From an uncultured Ruminococcus sp. (GTDB lineage Bacteria; Bacillota; Clostridia; Lachnospirales; Lachnospiraceae): DNA of 64,000 bases. Shown here in pieces: positions 40,638-49,796 of this stretch. A program made the position numbers and the translations under genes. A model generated the notes under the pieces. The model ran no database searches. It saw nothing but the letters and a program-made list of their open reading frames with translations, and was not told where the DNA came from. The stretch is from NCBI GenBank assembly GCA_934359255.1, contig CAKRLG010000010.1:1-64000 (forward strand). Reading direction: 5' to 3'. Within the stretch, counting starts at the first letter, position 1, and each line of letters starts with the position of its first letter.

Positions 40638-41981
40638 ATGGCGGTAAATGAAAAAAATATGACCAGCGGATCCCCGGGGAAACTGATCATCACCTTTGCC
40701 ATTCCACTGATGCTTGGAAACGTGTTCCAGCAATTTTATACGATGGCAGATACGATGATCGTCGGTCAGGTGGTCGGTGTGGAAGCTCTGGCTGCAGTGG
40801 GGGCTGCAGACTGGCTTGTCTGGCTGGTATTTGGTATCATGACAGGGATGACGCAGGGTTTTTCAATTTTGATATCCCAGTATTACGGTGCAGGAGAGAA
40901 AGAAAATCTGAAAAGAGCAGTAGCAAAAAGCTATGTACTGACAGCAATACTTTCGATATTTGTACTGGTATTGAGTGAAGTGACCGTTCAACAGGTATTG
41001 CAGTTTTTACATACTCCGGAGAATGTGATCGGACTGAGTTTGATGTATATACGAATGGTATTTGCAGGAATTCCCATCATTGCAGCGTATAATATTTTTG
41101 CCGCAATCCTGCGGGCACTGGGAAACAGCAAATCTCCTCTGATTGCCATGATTGTGGCAGCGTTGATCAATGTGGGACTGGATCTTCTGTTTGTGGCAGT
41201 GTTTGGCTGGGGTGTACTGGGAGCAGCGGTTGCAACGGTGATCGCACAGGGCTTTTCAGCTGCGTATTGTCTGTCGGTTCTGCGGCATATTCCGGATGTG
41301 CATCTGACAAGAGAAGATTTTTATCAGCAGCCGGCAATGAGTCTGCGGCTTTTAAAACTGGCAGCTCCGCTGGCAATACAGAACGTGATTATTTCCGTAG
41401 GAGGACTTACGGTACAGTATGTGGTGAATGGATTTGGCTTCCTGTTTGTGGCAGGATTTACAGCTGCTAATAAGTTGTATGGTGTGCTTGAGATGGCATC
41501 GGTATCCTATGGCTATGCCATTACCACGTATGTAGGACAAAACCTCGGTGCAAAAGAATATCGAAGGATCCGAAAAGGTGTTCACAGTGGAGTTTACATG
41601 GCACTGATCACATCTATTGTGATATCCGGCGTGATGGTGATTACCGGAAGAAGTATCCTGTCACTGTTTGTATCCGGAGAAGCGGGGCAGGTAAAACAGG
41701 TATTGGATATTGCATACAAGTATCTGTTTATAATGGCAATATTTCTGTGGGTTTTATATCTTCTGTATGTCTATCGTTCAGCCATTCAGGGACTGGGCAA
41801 TACACTGATACCACTTGCCAGCGGTGTTGTGGAATTCTGTATGCGAGTGGGTGTGGCGCTGTTGTTGCCGAAACTGATCGGTGAGGATGGAATTTTTTAT
41901 GCGGAGATCTGTGCATGGAGCGGAGCGGCGATTTTACTGATCGTCAGTTATGTGGTAATTATACGAAAATATAAAGAATAA
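40638..41981 (+). CDS. MATE family efflux transporter
   Basis: A drug or metabolite efflux pump driven by an ion gradient. The 447-residue protein has about twelve hydrophobic segments arranged in two similar halves, beginning SPGKLIITFAIPLMLGNVFQQFY and including TMADTMIVGQVVGVEALAAVGAA and the second-half GFTAANKLYGVLEMASVSYGYAITTYVGQNLGA, typical of the DinF/NorM superfamily in Firmicutes. The substrate cannot be predicted. GGAAGGAAA precedes the ATG. It stands between a palindromic repeat and the zinc-protein gene and is probably transcribed alone. Confidence 0.93.
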   Translation: MAVNEKNMTSGSPGKLIITFAIPLMLGNVFQQFYTMADTMIVGQVVGVEALAAVGAADWLVWLVFGIMTGMTQGFSILISQYYGAGEKENLKRAVAKSYVLTAILSIFVLVLSEVTVQQVLQFLHTPENVIGLSLMYIRMVFAGIPIIAAYNIFAAILRALGNSKSPLIAMIVAALINVGLDLLFVAVFGWGVLGAAVATVIAQGFSAAYCLSVLRHIPDVHLTREDFYQQPAMSLRLLKLAAPLAIQNVIISVGGLTVQYVVNGFGFLFVAGFTAANKLYGVLEMASVSYGYAITTYVGQNLGAKEYRRIRKGVHSGVYMALITSIVISGVMVITGRSILSLFVSGEAGQVKQVLDIAYKYLFIMAIFLWVLYLLYVYRSAIQGLGNTLIPLASGVVEFCMRVGVALLLPKLIGEDGIFYAEICAWSGAAILLIVSYVVIIRKYKE

Positions 41982-42072
41982 GGTTTCCTCTTCAATTTTT
42001 CCCGGTTTCGTGGTATGATGAAGCCAGTTCGGGATTGTCCGGAAAGCTATCGGCGCAGAGAGAGGAATCAAT

Positions 42073-42447
42073 ATGAAATGTGAAGAAGCACTGACAAAAA
42101 TAGAGGCATATATCAATCATACATTAAACGGGAGGGAACTGGAAGAGTTTCTGGAACATGTAACATCCTGTCAGGAGTGCTATGATGAGCTTGAGACCTA
42201 TTATATTATCAGTGTGGGTATGCGATATCTGGAAGAGGAAAATCTGGAATCTTATAATATTCCAAAGATGTTGCAGGAAGATCTGCACACCAGAGAACGG
42301 CAGGTGCGAAGGAGAAATATTCTCCGGAAAACAGCGGTTCTTCTTGGTGTGCTTTTTTTCATAGTGATACTAGTTCTTATACTTTCCTATCTGGGACATC
42401 TGGAACTGCCCAGACTTTTTAATTTACATTCGTTGTTCAGTTTGTGA
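42073..42447 (+). CDS. Anti-sigma-factor-like zinc protein (zf-HC2) with one membrane helix
   Basis: A 124-residue protein with an N-terminal zf-HC2 motif, EHVTSCQECYDEL (His29-x3-Cys33-x2-Cys36), as found in ZAS-type anti-sigma factors. Then come a charged linker and one transmembrane helix (about residues 81-105, VLLGVLFFIVILVLIL), with a short outside tail. Such proteins hold a partner sigma factor at the membrane until a signal arrives. No ECF sigma gene is adjacent; the next gene is polA, 23 bases downstream. The partner is therefore unknown, or the protein has another DNA- or membrane-related role. Confidence 0.75.
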   Translation: MKCEEALTKIEAYINHTLNGRELEEFLEHVTSCQECYDELETYYIISVGMRYLEEENLESYNIPKMLQEDLHTRERQVRRRNILRKTAVLLGVLFFIVILVLILSYLGHLELPRLFNLHSLFSL

Positions 42448-42470
42448 AAAGTCTGAGAAAGGAATAAAAC

Positions 42471-45107
42471 ATGAGTGAAAAAATTTTACTGATTGACGGA
42501 CACAGTATTTTAAATCGTGCCTATTATGGACTGCCGAATCTGACCAACTGGGAGGGATTGCATACAAATGCGGTGTACGGATTTTTAAATATTATGACGA
42601 AGGTGCTGGAAGAAGAAAAACCGGAATATCTGGCAGTCGCTTTTGATCTTCATGCACCTACATTTCGTCATAAAATGTATGATGCATATAAAGGTACAAG
42701 AAAACCTATGCCGGAAGAATTGAGGGAACAGGTTCCGCTGATCAAGGAGGTTCTGACGGCAATGGATGTGGCTATTGTCACAATGGAAGGATATGAGGCA
42801 GATGATCTGCTGGGAACTATTGCGGGAATGGCAGAAAAGAAAGGGATCGATGCGACAATTCTGTCTGGTGACCGTGATCTTTTGCAGCTCGCTACGGATC
42901 ATGTGTTGATCCGAATTCCAAAGACCAAGGGCGGAAAAACACAAATAGAAGATTATCACGCAAAAGAAGTACTTGAGGCATATCAGGTGACACCGGCACA
43001 GATTATTGAACTGAAGGCCTTGATGGGAGATACCGCAGATAATATTCCGGGAATTCCCGGTGTTGGAGAAAAGACGGCGACAAAAATTATTGCGGCTTAC
43101 GGGTCTATTGAGAATGCCCATGAACATCTCGAAGAAATCAAACCGAACAAAGCCAAAGAATCGCTGCGAGATCACTATGACCTGGCAGTACTCAGTAAAA
43201 AACTGGCGACCATCGATACGGAAAGTCCGGTAGAATTTTCCTGGGAAGATGCAAGGATGGGAAACCTGTATACACCGGAAGCATATGATTATTTTAAACG
43301 ACTGGAATTTAAAAATCTCTTATCCAGATTTGACCGGCAAAAGGCAGAACAAAAAGAACTTCCTTCCTGGCGTATCGTAGAAGATTTTGCAGAAGCGGAG
43401 AATATATGGAAGCAGGCAGAACAGTCTGTACAGATGGGAATCGCTGTCGTTGACGGTATGGACGGAGTCCGCGGTGTTGCGGTGGCACTGAAAGATCAGG
43501 ATACAATATATTTCCCGGTGGAAGGTTTTCAGACGGAGGGTGTGTTATGCGGCCACCTGGAACAGCTTTTTGCCGGAGATTCACAGATCGGTGCATGGGA
43601 TGTGAAAGCGATCCGTAAAAAGATAGAGATCTCGGAACGGAAAGGAATCTTTGATCTTGGCATCGGTGCATATCTGCTGAACCCGCTGAAAAACGATTAC
43701 ACCTATGACGATGTGGCAAAAGAATACCTGGGAGAACAGCTTCCGTCACTGGAAGAAGTGTTTTCCGGTATGAAAAAGCCGGATCCGAAAAAAGCAGACA
43801 ACGGGCAGGCGGCAGCATATGGAGCTTACCAGGCATATGTGGCCCTTCATGGAAAAGACGCACTGGAAAAAGCACTGCAGGAAGCCGGTATGTGGAATCT
43901 GTTTGAAGATATAGAGATGCCGCTGGTATTCACTCTTGATGATATGGAAAAAGAGGGGATCCTTGTAAAAGGAGAAGAACTGAAGCTGTACGGTGAAAAA
44001 TTAGAGGTACGGATCAGGGAACTGGAAGAGAAAATTTATGAGGAAGCAGGGGAAAACTTCAATATTAATTCGCCGAAACAACTGGGTGTGATTCTGTTTG
44101 AAAAGATGGAGATGCCGGGGGGAAAGAAGACAAAGACCGGATATTCCACAGCAGCGGATGTTCTGGATAAACTTGCACCGGACTATCCGTTTGTTGCCGA
44201 TATTCTGGAATACCGGCAGCTGACAAAATTAAAATCCACGTATGCAGATGGACTGGCGGGATATATCGGGGCAGACGGAAGGATTCATTCAACCTTTAAT
44301 CAGACGATCACTGCAACGGGAAGAATCAGCAGTACAGAACCGAACCTGCAGAATATCCCGGTGCGTATGGAACTGGGACGCCTGATCCGAAAAGTATTTG
44401 TGCCACGAGATGGCTTTGTATTTTTGGATGCGGATTATTCTCAGATTGAACTGCGTGTCCTGGCCCATCTTTCCGGAGATGAGATGCTGATCAAAGCGTA
44501 CCGGGAAGCACAGGATATTCACCGGATGACAGCTTCTCAGGTTTTTCATATCCCATTCGATGAGGTAACACCACTGCAAAGAAGAAATGCGAAAGCAGTA
44601 AATTTCGGAATCGTCTACGGAATCAGTTCTTTCGGTTTGAGTCAGGATCTGAGCATCACAAGAAAAGAAGCAGCAGATTATATTGAAAAATATTTTGCCA
44701 CTTATCCGAAAATCAAGAGTTATCTGGACGGAGAAGTGGAAAAAGCAAAAGCGGATGGTTACAGCCTTACGATGTTCGGCCGTCGCCGTCCCGTTCCGGA
44801 ATTAAAATCCAGCAACTTTATGCAGCGTTCTTTCGGGGAACGAATCGCCATGAATTCTCCGATTCAGGGAACAGCAGCAGATATTATTAAGATCGCCATG
44901 ATCCGGGTCAACCAGGCACTTCGGAAAGAAAATCTCCGTTCCCGTCTGGTGCTGCAGGTGCACGATGAGCTGCTGATTGAGACGGCAAAAGAAGAAGTGG
45001 AGCAGGTATCGGCGATCCTGGAGCGGGAGATGCGCCAGGCAGCAGTACTGTCTGTTCCGCTGGAAGTGGATATGCACACAGGAGAAAACTGGTATGAAGC
45101 AAAATAA
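42471..45107 (+). CDS. polA: DNA polymerase I
   Basis: It fills gaps and removes RNA primers in replication and repair. The 878-residue protein has the 5' nuclease domain (ILLIDGHSILNRAYYGLP, YEADDLLGTIA, GDRDLLQL, the helix-hairpin-helix GIPGVGEKTATKI), a middle domain and the family A polymerase domain with motif A (DADYSQIELRVLAHLSGDE), motif B (RRNAKAVNFGIVYGISSFG) and motif C (LQVHDELLIE). The 3'-5' exonuclease middle domain has lost the DxE motif (it reads GIAVVDGMDG) and the final YxxxD, so proofreading is probably absent, as in Bacillus-type enzymes. coaE follows 49 bases downstream. Confidence 0.96.
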   Translation: MSEKILLIDGHSILNRAYYGLPNLTNWEGLHTNAVYGFLNIMTKVLEEEKPEYLAVAFDLHAPTFRHKMYDAYKGTRKPMPEELREQVPLIKEVLTAMDVAIVTMEGYEADDLLGTIAGMAEKKGIDATILSGDRDLLQLATDHVLIRIPKTKGGKTQIEDYHAKEVLEAYQVTPAQIIELKALMGDTADNIPGIPGVGEKTATKIIAAYGSIENAHEHLEEIKPNKAKESLRDHYDLAVLSKKLATIDTESPVEFSWEDARMGNLYTPEAYDYFKRLEFKNLLSRFDRQKAEQKELPSWRIVEDFAEAENIWKQAEQSVQMGIAVVDGMDGVRGVAVALKDQDTIYFPVEGFQTEGVLCGHLEQLFAGDSQIGAWDVKAIRKKIEISERKGIFDLGIGAYLLNPLKNDYTYDDVAKEYLGEQLPSLEEVFSGMKKPDPKKADNGQAAAYGAYQAYVALHGKDALEKALQEAGMWNLFEDIEMPLVFTLDDMEKEGILVKGEELKLYGEKLEVRIRELEEKIYEEAGENFNINSPKQLGVILFEKMEMPGGKKTKTGYSTAADVLDKLAPDYPFVADILEYRQLTKLKSTYADGLAGYIGADGRIHSTFNQTITATGRISSTEPNLQNIPVRMELGRLIRKVFVPRDGFVFLDADYSQIELRVLAHLSGDEMLIKAYREAQDIHRMTASQVFHIPFDEVTPLQRRNAKAVNFGIVYGISSFGLSQDLSITRKEAADYIEKYFATYPKIKSYLDGEVEKAKADGYSLTMFGRRRPVPELKSSNFMQRSFGERIAMNSPIQGTAADIIKIAMIRVNQALRKENLRSRLVLQVHDELLIETAKEEVEQVSAILEREMRQAAVLSVPLEVDMHTGENWYEAK

Positions 45108-45156
45108 CAGTTACCGGAATGAGCAAAACGATAACAAAAGAAAGGGGAGATACCAG

Positions 45157-45765
45157 ATGAAGGTGATAGGAGTAACCGGTGGGGTAGGTGCCGGAAAAAG
45201 TGAGGTTCTGGGATATATTGCAGAACATTGGAATGCAACTGTTGTGGAAGCAGATGAAGTGGGGTATCTGGTTATGCGGCCGGGAAAAGCCTGCTACAGT
45301 GCCATTGTTGATCTGTTTGGAACGGAAATTGTGAAAGAAGATCAGACACTGGACCGGGAAATGATTGCAAAGATTGTATTTGAGAACAAAGAAATGCTTG
45401 CGAAGATGAATGGAATTGTTCATCCGGCAGTGAAAGAATATATCAAAAAAGCAATAAAACGAGAAGAAGAGAATGAGACAAATATTTTTATTGTAGAAGC
45501 AGCTCTGCTGATTGAAGATAAATATGATGAAATCTGCGATGAATTATGGTATATTTATGCAGATGAAGAAACCCGCATGGAGCGATTGAAGCAAAACAGA
45601 GGATATTCGGAAGAAAAATGCCGCAGTATTTTCAGAAATCAGCTCAGTGAGGAAGAATTCAGTGATCACTGTGATTTTGAGATTGACAACAGTGATGATT
45701 TTGAGAAGACAAAAGAACAGATTCAACAAAAGATGCAAAGGATGCAGATTGATGAGGTTATGTAG
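45157..45765 (+). CDS. coaE: Dephospho-CoA kinase
   Basis: It phosphorylates dephospho-CoA with ATP, the last step of coenzyme A synthesis. The 202-residue protein begins MKVIGVTGGVGAGKSEVLGY, a P-loop with the CoaE pattern, followed by EADEVGYLVM and VHPAVKEYI, and the lid region RMERLKQNRGYSEEK with basic residues. The start at 45157 has GGGGAGA upstream. A long open frame reaches back into polA but has no ribosome site. It overlaps the next gene by 14 bases, so CoaE and the hydrolase are translated in a linked way. Confidence 0.94.
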   Translation: MKVIGVTGGVGAGKSEVLGYIAEHWNATVVEADEVGYLVMRPGKACYSAIVDLFGTEIVKEDQTLDREMIAKIVFENKEMLAKMNGIVHPAVKEYIKKAIKREEENETNIFIVEAALLIEDKYDEICDELWYIYADEETRMERLKQNRGYSEEKCRSIFRNQLSEEEFSDHCDFEIDNSDDFEKTKEQIQQKMQRMQIDEVM

Positions 45766-46549
45766 TATTGCAAGCGGAAGCAGCGGAAATTGTATATATG
45801 TGGGAAGTGATAAGACTCATCTTCTGGTAGATGCGGGAATCAGCGGAAAGAAAGTGGAGTTCGGACTGAATTCTCTGGATCTTACCACAGGTGATCTGGA
45901 TGGGATTCTGGTCACGCATGAACATTCGGATCATATCAAGGGTCTGGGTGTAGTGGCAAGAAAATGCGGAGTGCCGATTTATGCCACACAGGGAACAATT
46001 CGTGCTATGGAAAATTCCGGGAGTCTGGGGAAAATGCCGGAAGGCATTTTTCATGAAGTGACACCGGATCAGGACTGTCCGATCGGAGATCTTACGATTC
46101 ACCCTTTTCGAATTTCTCACGATGCTGCCGAACCGGTTGCCTATCGAATCGGACAGGGCAACAGAGAAGTGGGAATTGCCACGGATATGGGCGTTTATGA
46201 TGAGTATATTGTGAAAAATCTGGAAGGATTGGATGCATTACTTCTGGAAGCAAATCACGATGTAAATATGCTTCAGGTAGGTAAATATCCCTACTATCTG
46301 AAACGCAGAATATTAGGTGATAAAGGTCATTTGTCCAATGAAACGGCAGGACAGTTGCTTTGTCGACTACTTCATGATAATATGAAACAGATCCTGCTGG
46401 GACATCTGAGCAGAGAAAACAACTACGAGGCGCTGGCTTATGAAACCGTTTGTGCAGAGGTGACAATGGGGGATAATCCATACAAAGCAAAGGATTTCCG
46501 AATTGATGTCGCTCACAGAGATACAGCATCAGAAGTAGTAGAAGTGTAA
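45752..46549 (+). CDS. Metallo-beta-lactamase-fold hydrolase, WalJ/YycJ-like
   Basis: A 265-residue protein with the start MRLCSIASGSSGNCIYVG and the zinc motif THEHSDHIKGL (H-x-H-x-D-H), later a His in FRISHDAAEP, the acidic residue of VGIATDMG, EANHD and a final GHLSREN, the set seen in WalJ/YycJ. In Firmicutes that protein has been linked to coordination of cell-wall metabolism and DNA exonuclease or repair activity; the exact substrate is not certain. Its start lies inside the end of coaE in another frame. No WalRK genes are nearby, which is unlike the usual Bacillus context. Confidence 0.85.
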   Translation: MRLCSIASGSSGNCIYVGSDKTHLLVDAGISGKKVEFGLNSLDLTTGDLDGILVTHEHSDHIKGLGVVARKCGVPIYATQGTIRAMENSGSLGKMPEGIFHEVTPDQDCPIGDLTIHPFRISHDAAEPVAYRIGQGNREVGIATDMGVYDEYIVKNLEGLDALLLEANHDVNMLQVGKYPYYLKRRILGDKGHLSNETAGQLLCRLLHDNMKQILLGHLSRENNYEALAYETVCAEVTMGDNPYKAKDFRIDVAHRDTASEVVEV

Positions 46550-46561
46550 AGGAGAAGAAAG

Positions 46562-46834
46562 ATGAAAAAAACAATTATCACAGTAGTAGGAAAAGATACT
46601 GTAGGAATCATTGCAAAAGTTTGTACTTATCTGGCAGATAATCAGGTGAATATTCTTGACATCACACAGACTATTCTGGATGGCTACTTCAACATGATGA
46701 TGATCACAGATGCCAGTGCATGTGCGAAAACAACCGGTGAGATCGCAGAAGAACTCAACGCACTGGGTGAAGAAATCGGTGTAAATATCCGTTGTCAGCA
46801 TGAGGATATCTTTAACAAGATGCATCGTATCTGA
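46562..46834 (+). CDS. ACT-domain regulatory protein (UPF0237)
   Basis: A 90-residue protein that is essentially one ACT domain: [36 protein letters not shown], followed by a second beta-alpha-beta half ending MHRI. ACT domains usually bind amino acids or other small ligands and change a partner's activity. Conserved pairing with the following UPF0210 (DUF711) gene, 23 bases downstream, is well known in Firmicutes, and the two probably form one functional unit. GGAGAAG precedes the ATG. The ligand and process are unknown. Confidence 0.9.
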   Translation: MKKTIITVVGKDTVGIIAKVCTYLADNQVNILDITQTILDGYFNMMMITDASACAKTTGEIAEELNALGEEIGVNIRCQHEDIFNKMHRI

Positions 46835-46857
46835 GACCGGCGCAGGAGGGCAGAAAA

Positions 46858-48222
46858 ATGATTAATATGTTTGAAGTAAACGAAACCAATAAGATGATTG
46901 AGCAGGAAAACCTGGATGTGCGTACGATCACACTGGGTATCAGTCTGTTAGATTGTATCGACAGTGACCTGGAGAAAGTCAATCAGAAGGTTTACAATAA
47001 AATCACAGGCCTGGCAAAAAATCTGGTACAGACCGGTGAGGATATTTCCAAAGAATACGGAATCCCGATTGTAAATAAACGAATCTCCGTTACACCGATC
47101 GCACTGATCGGCGGTGCAGCATGTAAAACACCGGAAGACTTTGTTACGCTGGCAAAGACACTGGACAAAGTAGCAAAAGAAGTAGGTGTAAACTTCATAG
47201 GCGGTTATTCTGCACTGGTATCAAAAGGTATGACAAAAGCAGATGAACTGCTGATCCGTTCTATTCCGCAGGCTCTTGCCGAGACCGAGCGTGTCTGCAG
47301 TTCCGTAAACCTTGGTTCCACAAAGACAGGCATCAACATGGATGCTGTAAAACTGATGGGTGAGATGGTTCTTGCCACAGCAGAAGCCACCAAAGAAGAC
47401 GATTCTCTGGGATGTGCAAAACTGGTCGTATTCTGTAACGCACCGGATGATAACCCGTTTATGGCAGGTGCCTTCCACGGGGTGACAGAAGCAGATGCAA
47501 TCATCAATGTTGGTGTCAGCGGACCTGGTGTTGTTAATTACGCCCTGTCACAAGTAAGAGGTGAAAACTTCGAAGTTTTGTGTGAAACTATCAAAAAGAC
47601 TGCATTTAAGATCACCCGTGTCGGACAGCTGGTTGCACAGGAAGCATCGAAGAGACTGAACGTACCTTTTGGTATCGTAGACCTGTCTCTGGCACCGACT
47701 CCGGCAATCGGAGATTCTGTTGCTCAGATTCTGGAAGAGATCGGTCTGGAACGTGTAGGCGCACCGGGAACCACAGCAGCACTTGCCATGTTAAATGACC
47801 AGGTGAAAAAAGGCGGTGTTATGGCATCCTCTTATGTCGGTGGCTTAAGCGGGGCATTTATTCCGGTCAGCGAAGATCAGGGAATGATCGATGCAGTCAA
47901 TCTGGGAGCTCTGTCTCTGGAAAAACTGGAAGCCATGACCTGTGTCTGCTCGGTAGGTCTGGATATGATCGCGATTCCTGGAGATACACCGGCAACTACA
48001 ATTTCAGGCATGATCGCAGATGAGATGGCAATCGGTATGGTAAACCAGAAAACCACAGCAGTCCGTGTGATTCCGGTTATCGGAAAAGGTGTGGGCGAAA
48101 CTGTAGAGTTTGGTGGATTACTCGGTTATGCACCGGTAATGCCTGTAAATACTTTCCGTTGTGATGATTTCATCAATCGCGGAGGAAGAATTCCGGCACC
48201 GATCCACAGCTTTAAAAACTAA
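46858..48222 (+). CDS. UPF0210/DUF711 family protein (PFL-like)
   Basis: A 454-residue soluble protein from the DUF711 family, which is remotely related to pyruvate formate-lyase-like proteins. Visible blocks: [17 protein letters not shown] at the start, [43 protein letters not shown], and the glycine-rich [29 protein letters not shown] near the C-terminus. It is always next to the small ACT protein. No catalytic mechanism is known to me. The codon use is even and biased, as in well-expressed genes. AGGAGGG precedes the ATG; a strong terminator follows. Confidence 0.9.
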   Translation: MINMFEVNETNKMIEQENLDVRTITLGISLLDCIDSDLEKVNQKVYNKITGLAKNLVQTGEDISKEYGIPIVNKRISVTPIALIGGAACKTPEDFVTLAKTLDKVAKEVGVNFIGGYSALVSKGMTKADELLIRSIPQALAETERVCSSVNLGSTKTGINMDAVKLMGEMVLATAEATKEDDSLGCAKLVVFCNAPDDNPFMAGAFHGVTEADAIINVGVSGPGVVNYALSQVRGENFEVLCETIKKTAFKITRVGQLVAQEASKRLNVPFGIVDLSLAPTPAIGDSVAQILEEIGLERVGAPGTTAALAMLNDQVKKGGVMASSYVGGLSGAFIPVSEDQGMIDAVNLGALSLEKLEAMTCVCSVGLDMIAIPGDTPATTISGMIADEMAIGMVNQKTTAVRVIPVIGKGVGETVEFGGLLGYAPVMPVNTFRCDDFINRGGRIPAPIHSFKN

Positions 48223-48272
48223 AAAGATTCCTGAAAAAATACTTGCGTATTTTTGAAGAGACTGTTATACTT

Positions 48273-48311
48273 GGTTCTATCAGATAGTTCTTTATCTGAT
48301 AGAACCTTTTT
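48273..48311 (+). terminator. Terminator after the UPF0210 gene
   Basis: A 14-bp perfect stem, GGTTCTATCAGATA with TATCTGATAGAACC, around GTTCTT, followed by TTTTT. Confidence 0.9.
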
Positions 48312-48560
48312 CATAGGTTCATTCCGGCAGTTCTGCCAAAGATTCCAATTTTAAAAATTAAAACAGGGATGGATAAAATCTTTATACCCGGAGGGATTTT
48401 TGCGTCCTTGAACAGGAGAGCAGGTGATAAGAAAATAGAGCATTAAATATATACATATCTGGTACGATATCTAAAACATGTCAACAAACATAGCAACAAT
48501 CATATCAACAAACATATCAAAAAAAGCATATCAGAAACAAATCAAAGGAGAAATACAACA
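48312..48560 (+). other. Leader region of the TasA-like/SipW/adhesin operon
   Basis: No ORF. 48345-48450 has no recognised element. 48475-48545 contains imperfect repeats of the type CATATCAACAAA, a C/A-rich unstructured stretch ending at the ribosome site AAAGGAG (48545-48551). TATATACATATCTGG near 48449 may hold a promoter -10. No known riboswitch was recognised. Confidence 0.45.
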
Positions 48561-49256
48561 ATGAAAAACAAAACATGGAAAAATTATCTTGGTGCGGCAG
48601 CGTTGGTAACTGTTCTTTTTGCAGGCTCTGTTTCTGCTTATTTTACTGATCAGGACGAGAAAATAAATACGTTTACTGTGGGTAAAGTAACGATCGAGCT
48701 GGAAGAACCAAAATGGGAGAAAAAACCGGATGATGATGGCAATAAGATTCCGGATGAAGCGGAGCATATGACACCGAATCAGACGATCGTCAAAGATCCC
48801 CAGGTGAAAAATACGGGAAGTAATGATGCATTTATCTACATGACAGTAGAAGTTCCATGCAGACAGATCATCGCAGTAAATAATGATGGTACAAGAAATC
48901 CACCGGCGATGAGAGAGTTATATAACTATCAGGTGGATAATTCCTGGAAACTGCTGGGAACTGTGGATGTGAGCGATGAAAGTGGAAAGAAGGTTGCGGA
49001 AAAACATCTGTATGCGTATGCAGGAGCGCAGGGAATCTGTACCGTAGTAAAACCGCAGGAGACAACAAAACCACTGTTTAATCAGGTGACCTTTATCAAT
49101 GCGATGGAAGGACAGGGATTGGAGGAGAATACCTATAAGATCAATATTCAGGCATATGGGATACAGACAACTGATCTGAATGGCGGAACAAAAGACGCAG
49201 CTGAAATCTGGAATATCATCACCAATCAAAGAGAACTTACGGAACGATTTTCTTAA
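48561..49256 (+). CDS. TasA/camelysin (CalY)-like SipW-dependent surface protein 1
   Basis: A 231-residue secreted protein with a signal peptide cleaved probably after SVSA (residue 26), just before YFTDQDEKINTFTVGKVTIELEE. This match around the cleavage site is the hallmark of TasA/CalY-type proteins processed by SipW. The mature region has the family pattern of a beta-rich fibre protein, with a negative linker (WEKKPDDDGNKIPDEAEHM), VKNTGSNDAFIYMTVEVP and a C-terminal YKINIQAYGIQ. It is the first gene of the operon. It probably forms matrix or surface fibres; that is inferred from the family, not shown. The upstream leader is C/A-rich. Confidence 0.85.
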   Translation: MKNKTWKNYLGAAALVTVLFAGSVSAYFTDQDEKINTFTVGKVTIELEEPKWEKKPDDDGNKIPDEAEHMTPNQTIVKDPQVKNTGSNDAFIYMTVEVPCRQIIAVNNDGTRNPPAMRELYNYQVDNSWKLLGTVDVSDESGKKVAEKHLYAYAGAQGICTVVKPQETTKPLFNQVTFINAMEGQGLEENTYKINIQAYGIQTTDLNGGTKDAAEIWNIITNQRELTERFS

Positions 49257-49271
49257 CAGAGGAGAGTGACG

Positions 49272-49796
49272 ATGATGAAAAAAATTTTATCCATGGCTGG
49301 AATCGTCTGCTTCAGTATGTTGGTTGCGGTCGGTACGCATGGAATCTACAGTTGGTTTACCGATCAGAGCCAACGTGTCAATTCTTTTTCTGTAGGAATG
49401 AATGAAGTAGAGATCCGAGAAGAATTTCCGGATCAGGAACTCACACCGGGGAAAATCATTAAAAAAGAAGCCGGTTTCAGGAATACAGGTCTGGTTCCCA
49501 TGTATGTGAGGGCGGTTTTCCTGTTCAGTAACAAGGAGGCGGAAGAAGGAAGCGAACTTCTGATGGGTAGTACCTTGTGGGAGAAAGCAGACGATGGATA
49601 TTACTATTATAAAAAGATAGTACAGCCACAGGAAAGCACGGAACTTTTTCTGAAAGGGATTCACTGGAAAGAGCAGGAAATTACGGAAGGATTTGATCTG
49701 ACGATATATACCGAGACAGTACAGGCAGCTGGACACAGCAGTGCAAAAGAAGCATTTGCGCGGATGATGGAGCGGCAGGAAGGTGGGCAGGTATGA
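49272..49796 (+). CDS. TasA/camelysin-like SipW-dependent surface protein 2
   Basis: A 174-residue protein beginning MMKKILSMAGIVCFSMLVAVGTHGIYSWFTDQSQRVNSFSVG. The pattern WFTDQ followed by VNSFSVG mirrors the first gene's YFTDQ..INTFTVG, so it is a second SipW-type substrate, cleaved probably near the IYS/WF junction. The mature part is short and acidic with FRNTGLVPMYVRAVFLF (the TasA fold strand with N-T-G) and no wall-anchor signal. I chose the ATG at 49272 because AGGAGAG precedes it; the next gene starts within its last codons. It could be a minor subunit or anchor for the main fibre. Confidence 0.82.
   Translation: MMKKILSMAGIVCFSMLVAVGTHGIYSWFTDQSQRVNSFSVGMNEVEIREEFPDQELTPGKIIKKEAGFRNTGLVPMYVRAVFLFSNKEAEEGSELLMGSTLWEKADDGYYYYKKIVQPQESTELFLKGIHWKEQEITEGFDLTIYTETVQAAGHSSAKEAFARMMERQEGGQV

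Noticed and set aside
48330-48450. Possible cyclic-di-GMP riboswitch before the fibre operon
   Set aside because: GGAGGG and GGAGAGCAGG were suggestive, but I could not fit the conserved GEMM-I or GEMM-II elements or a closing stem on either strand.
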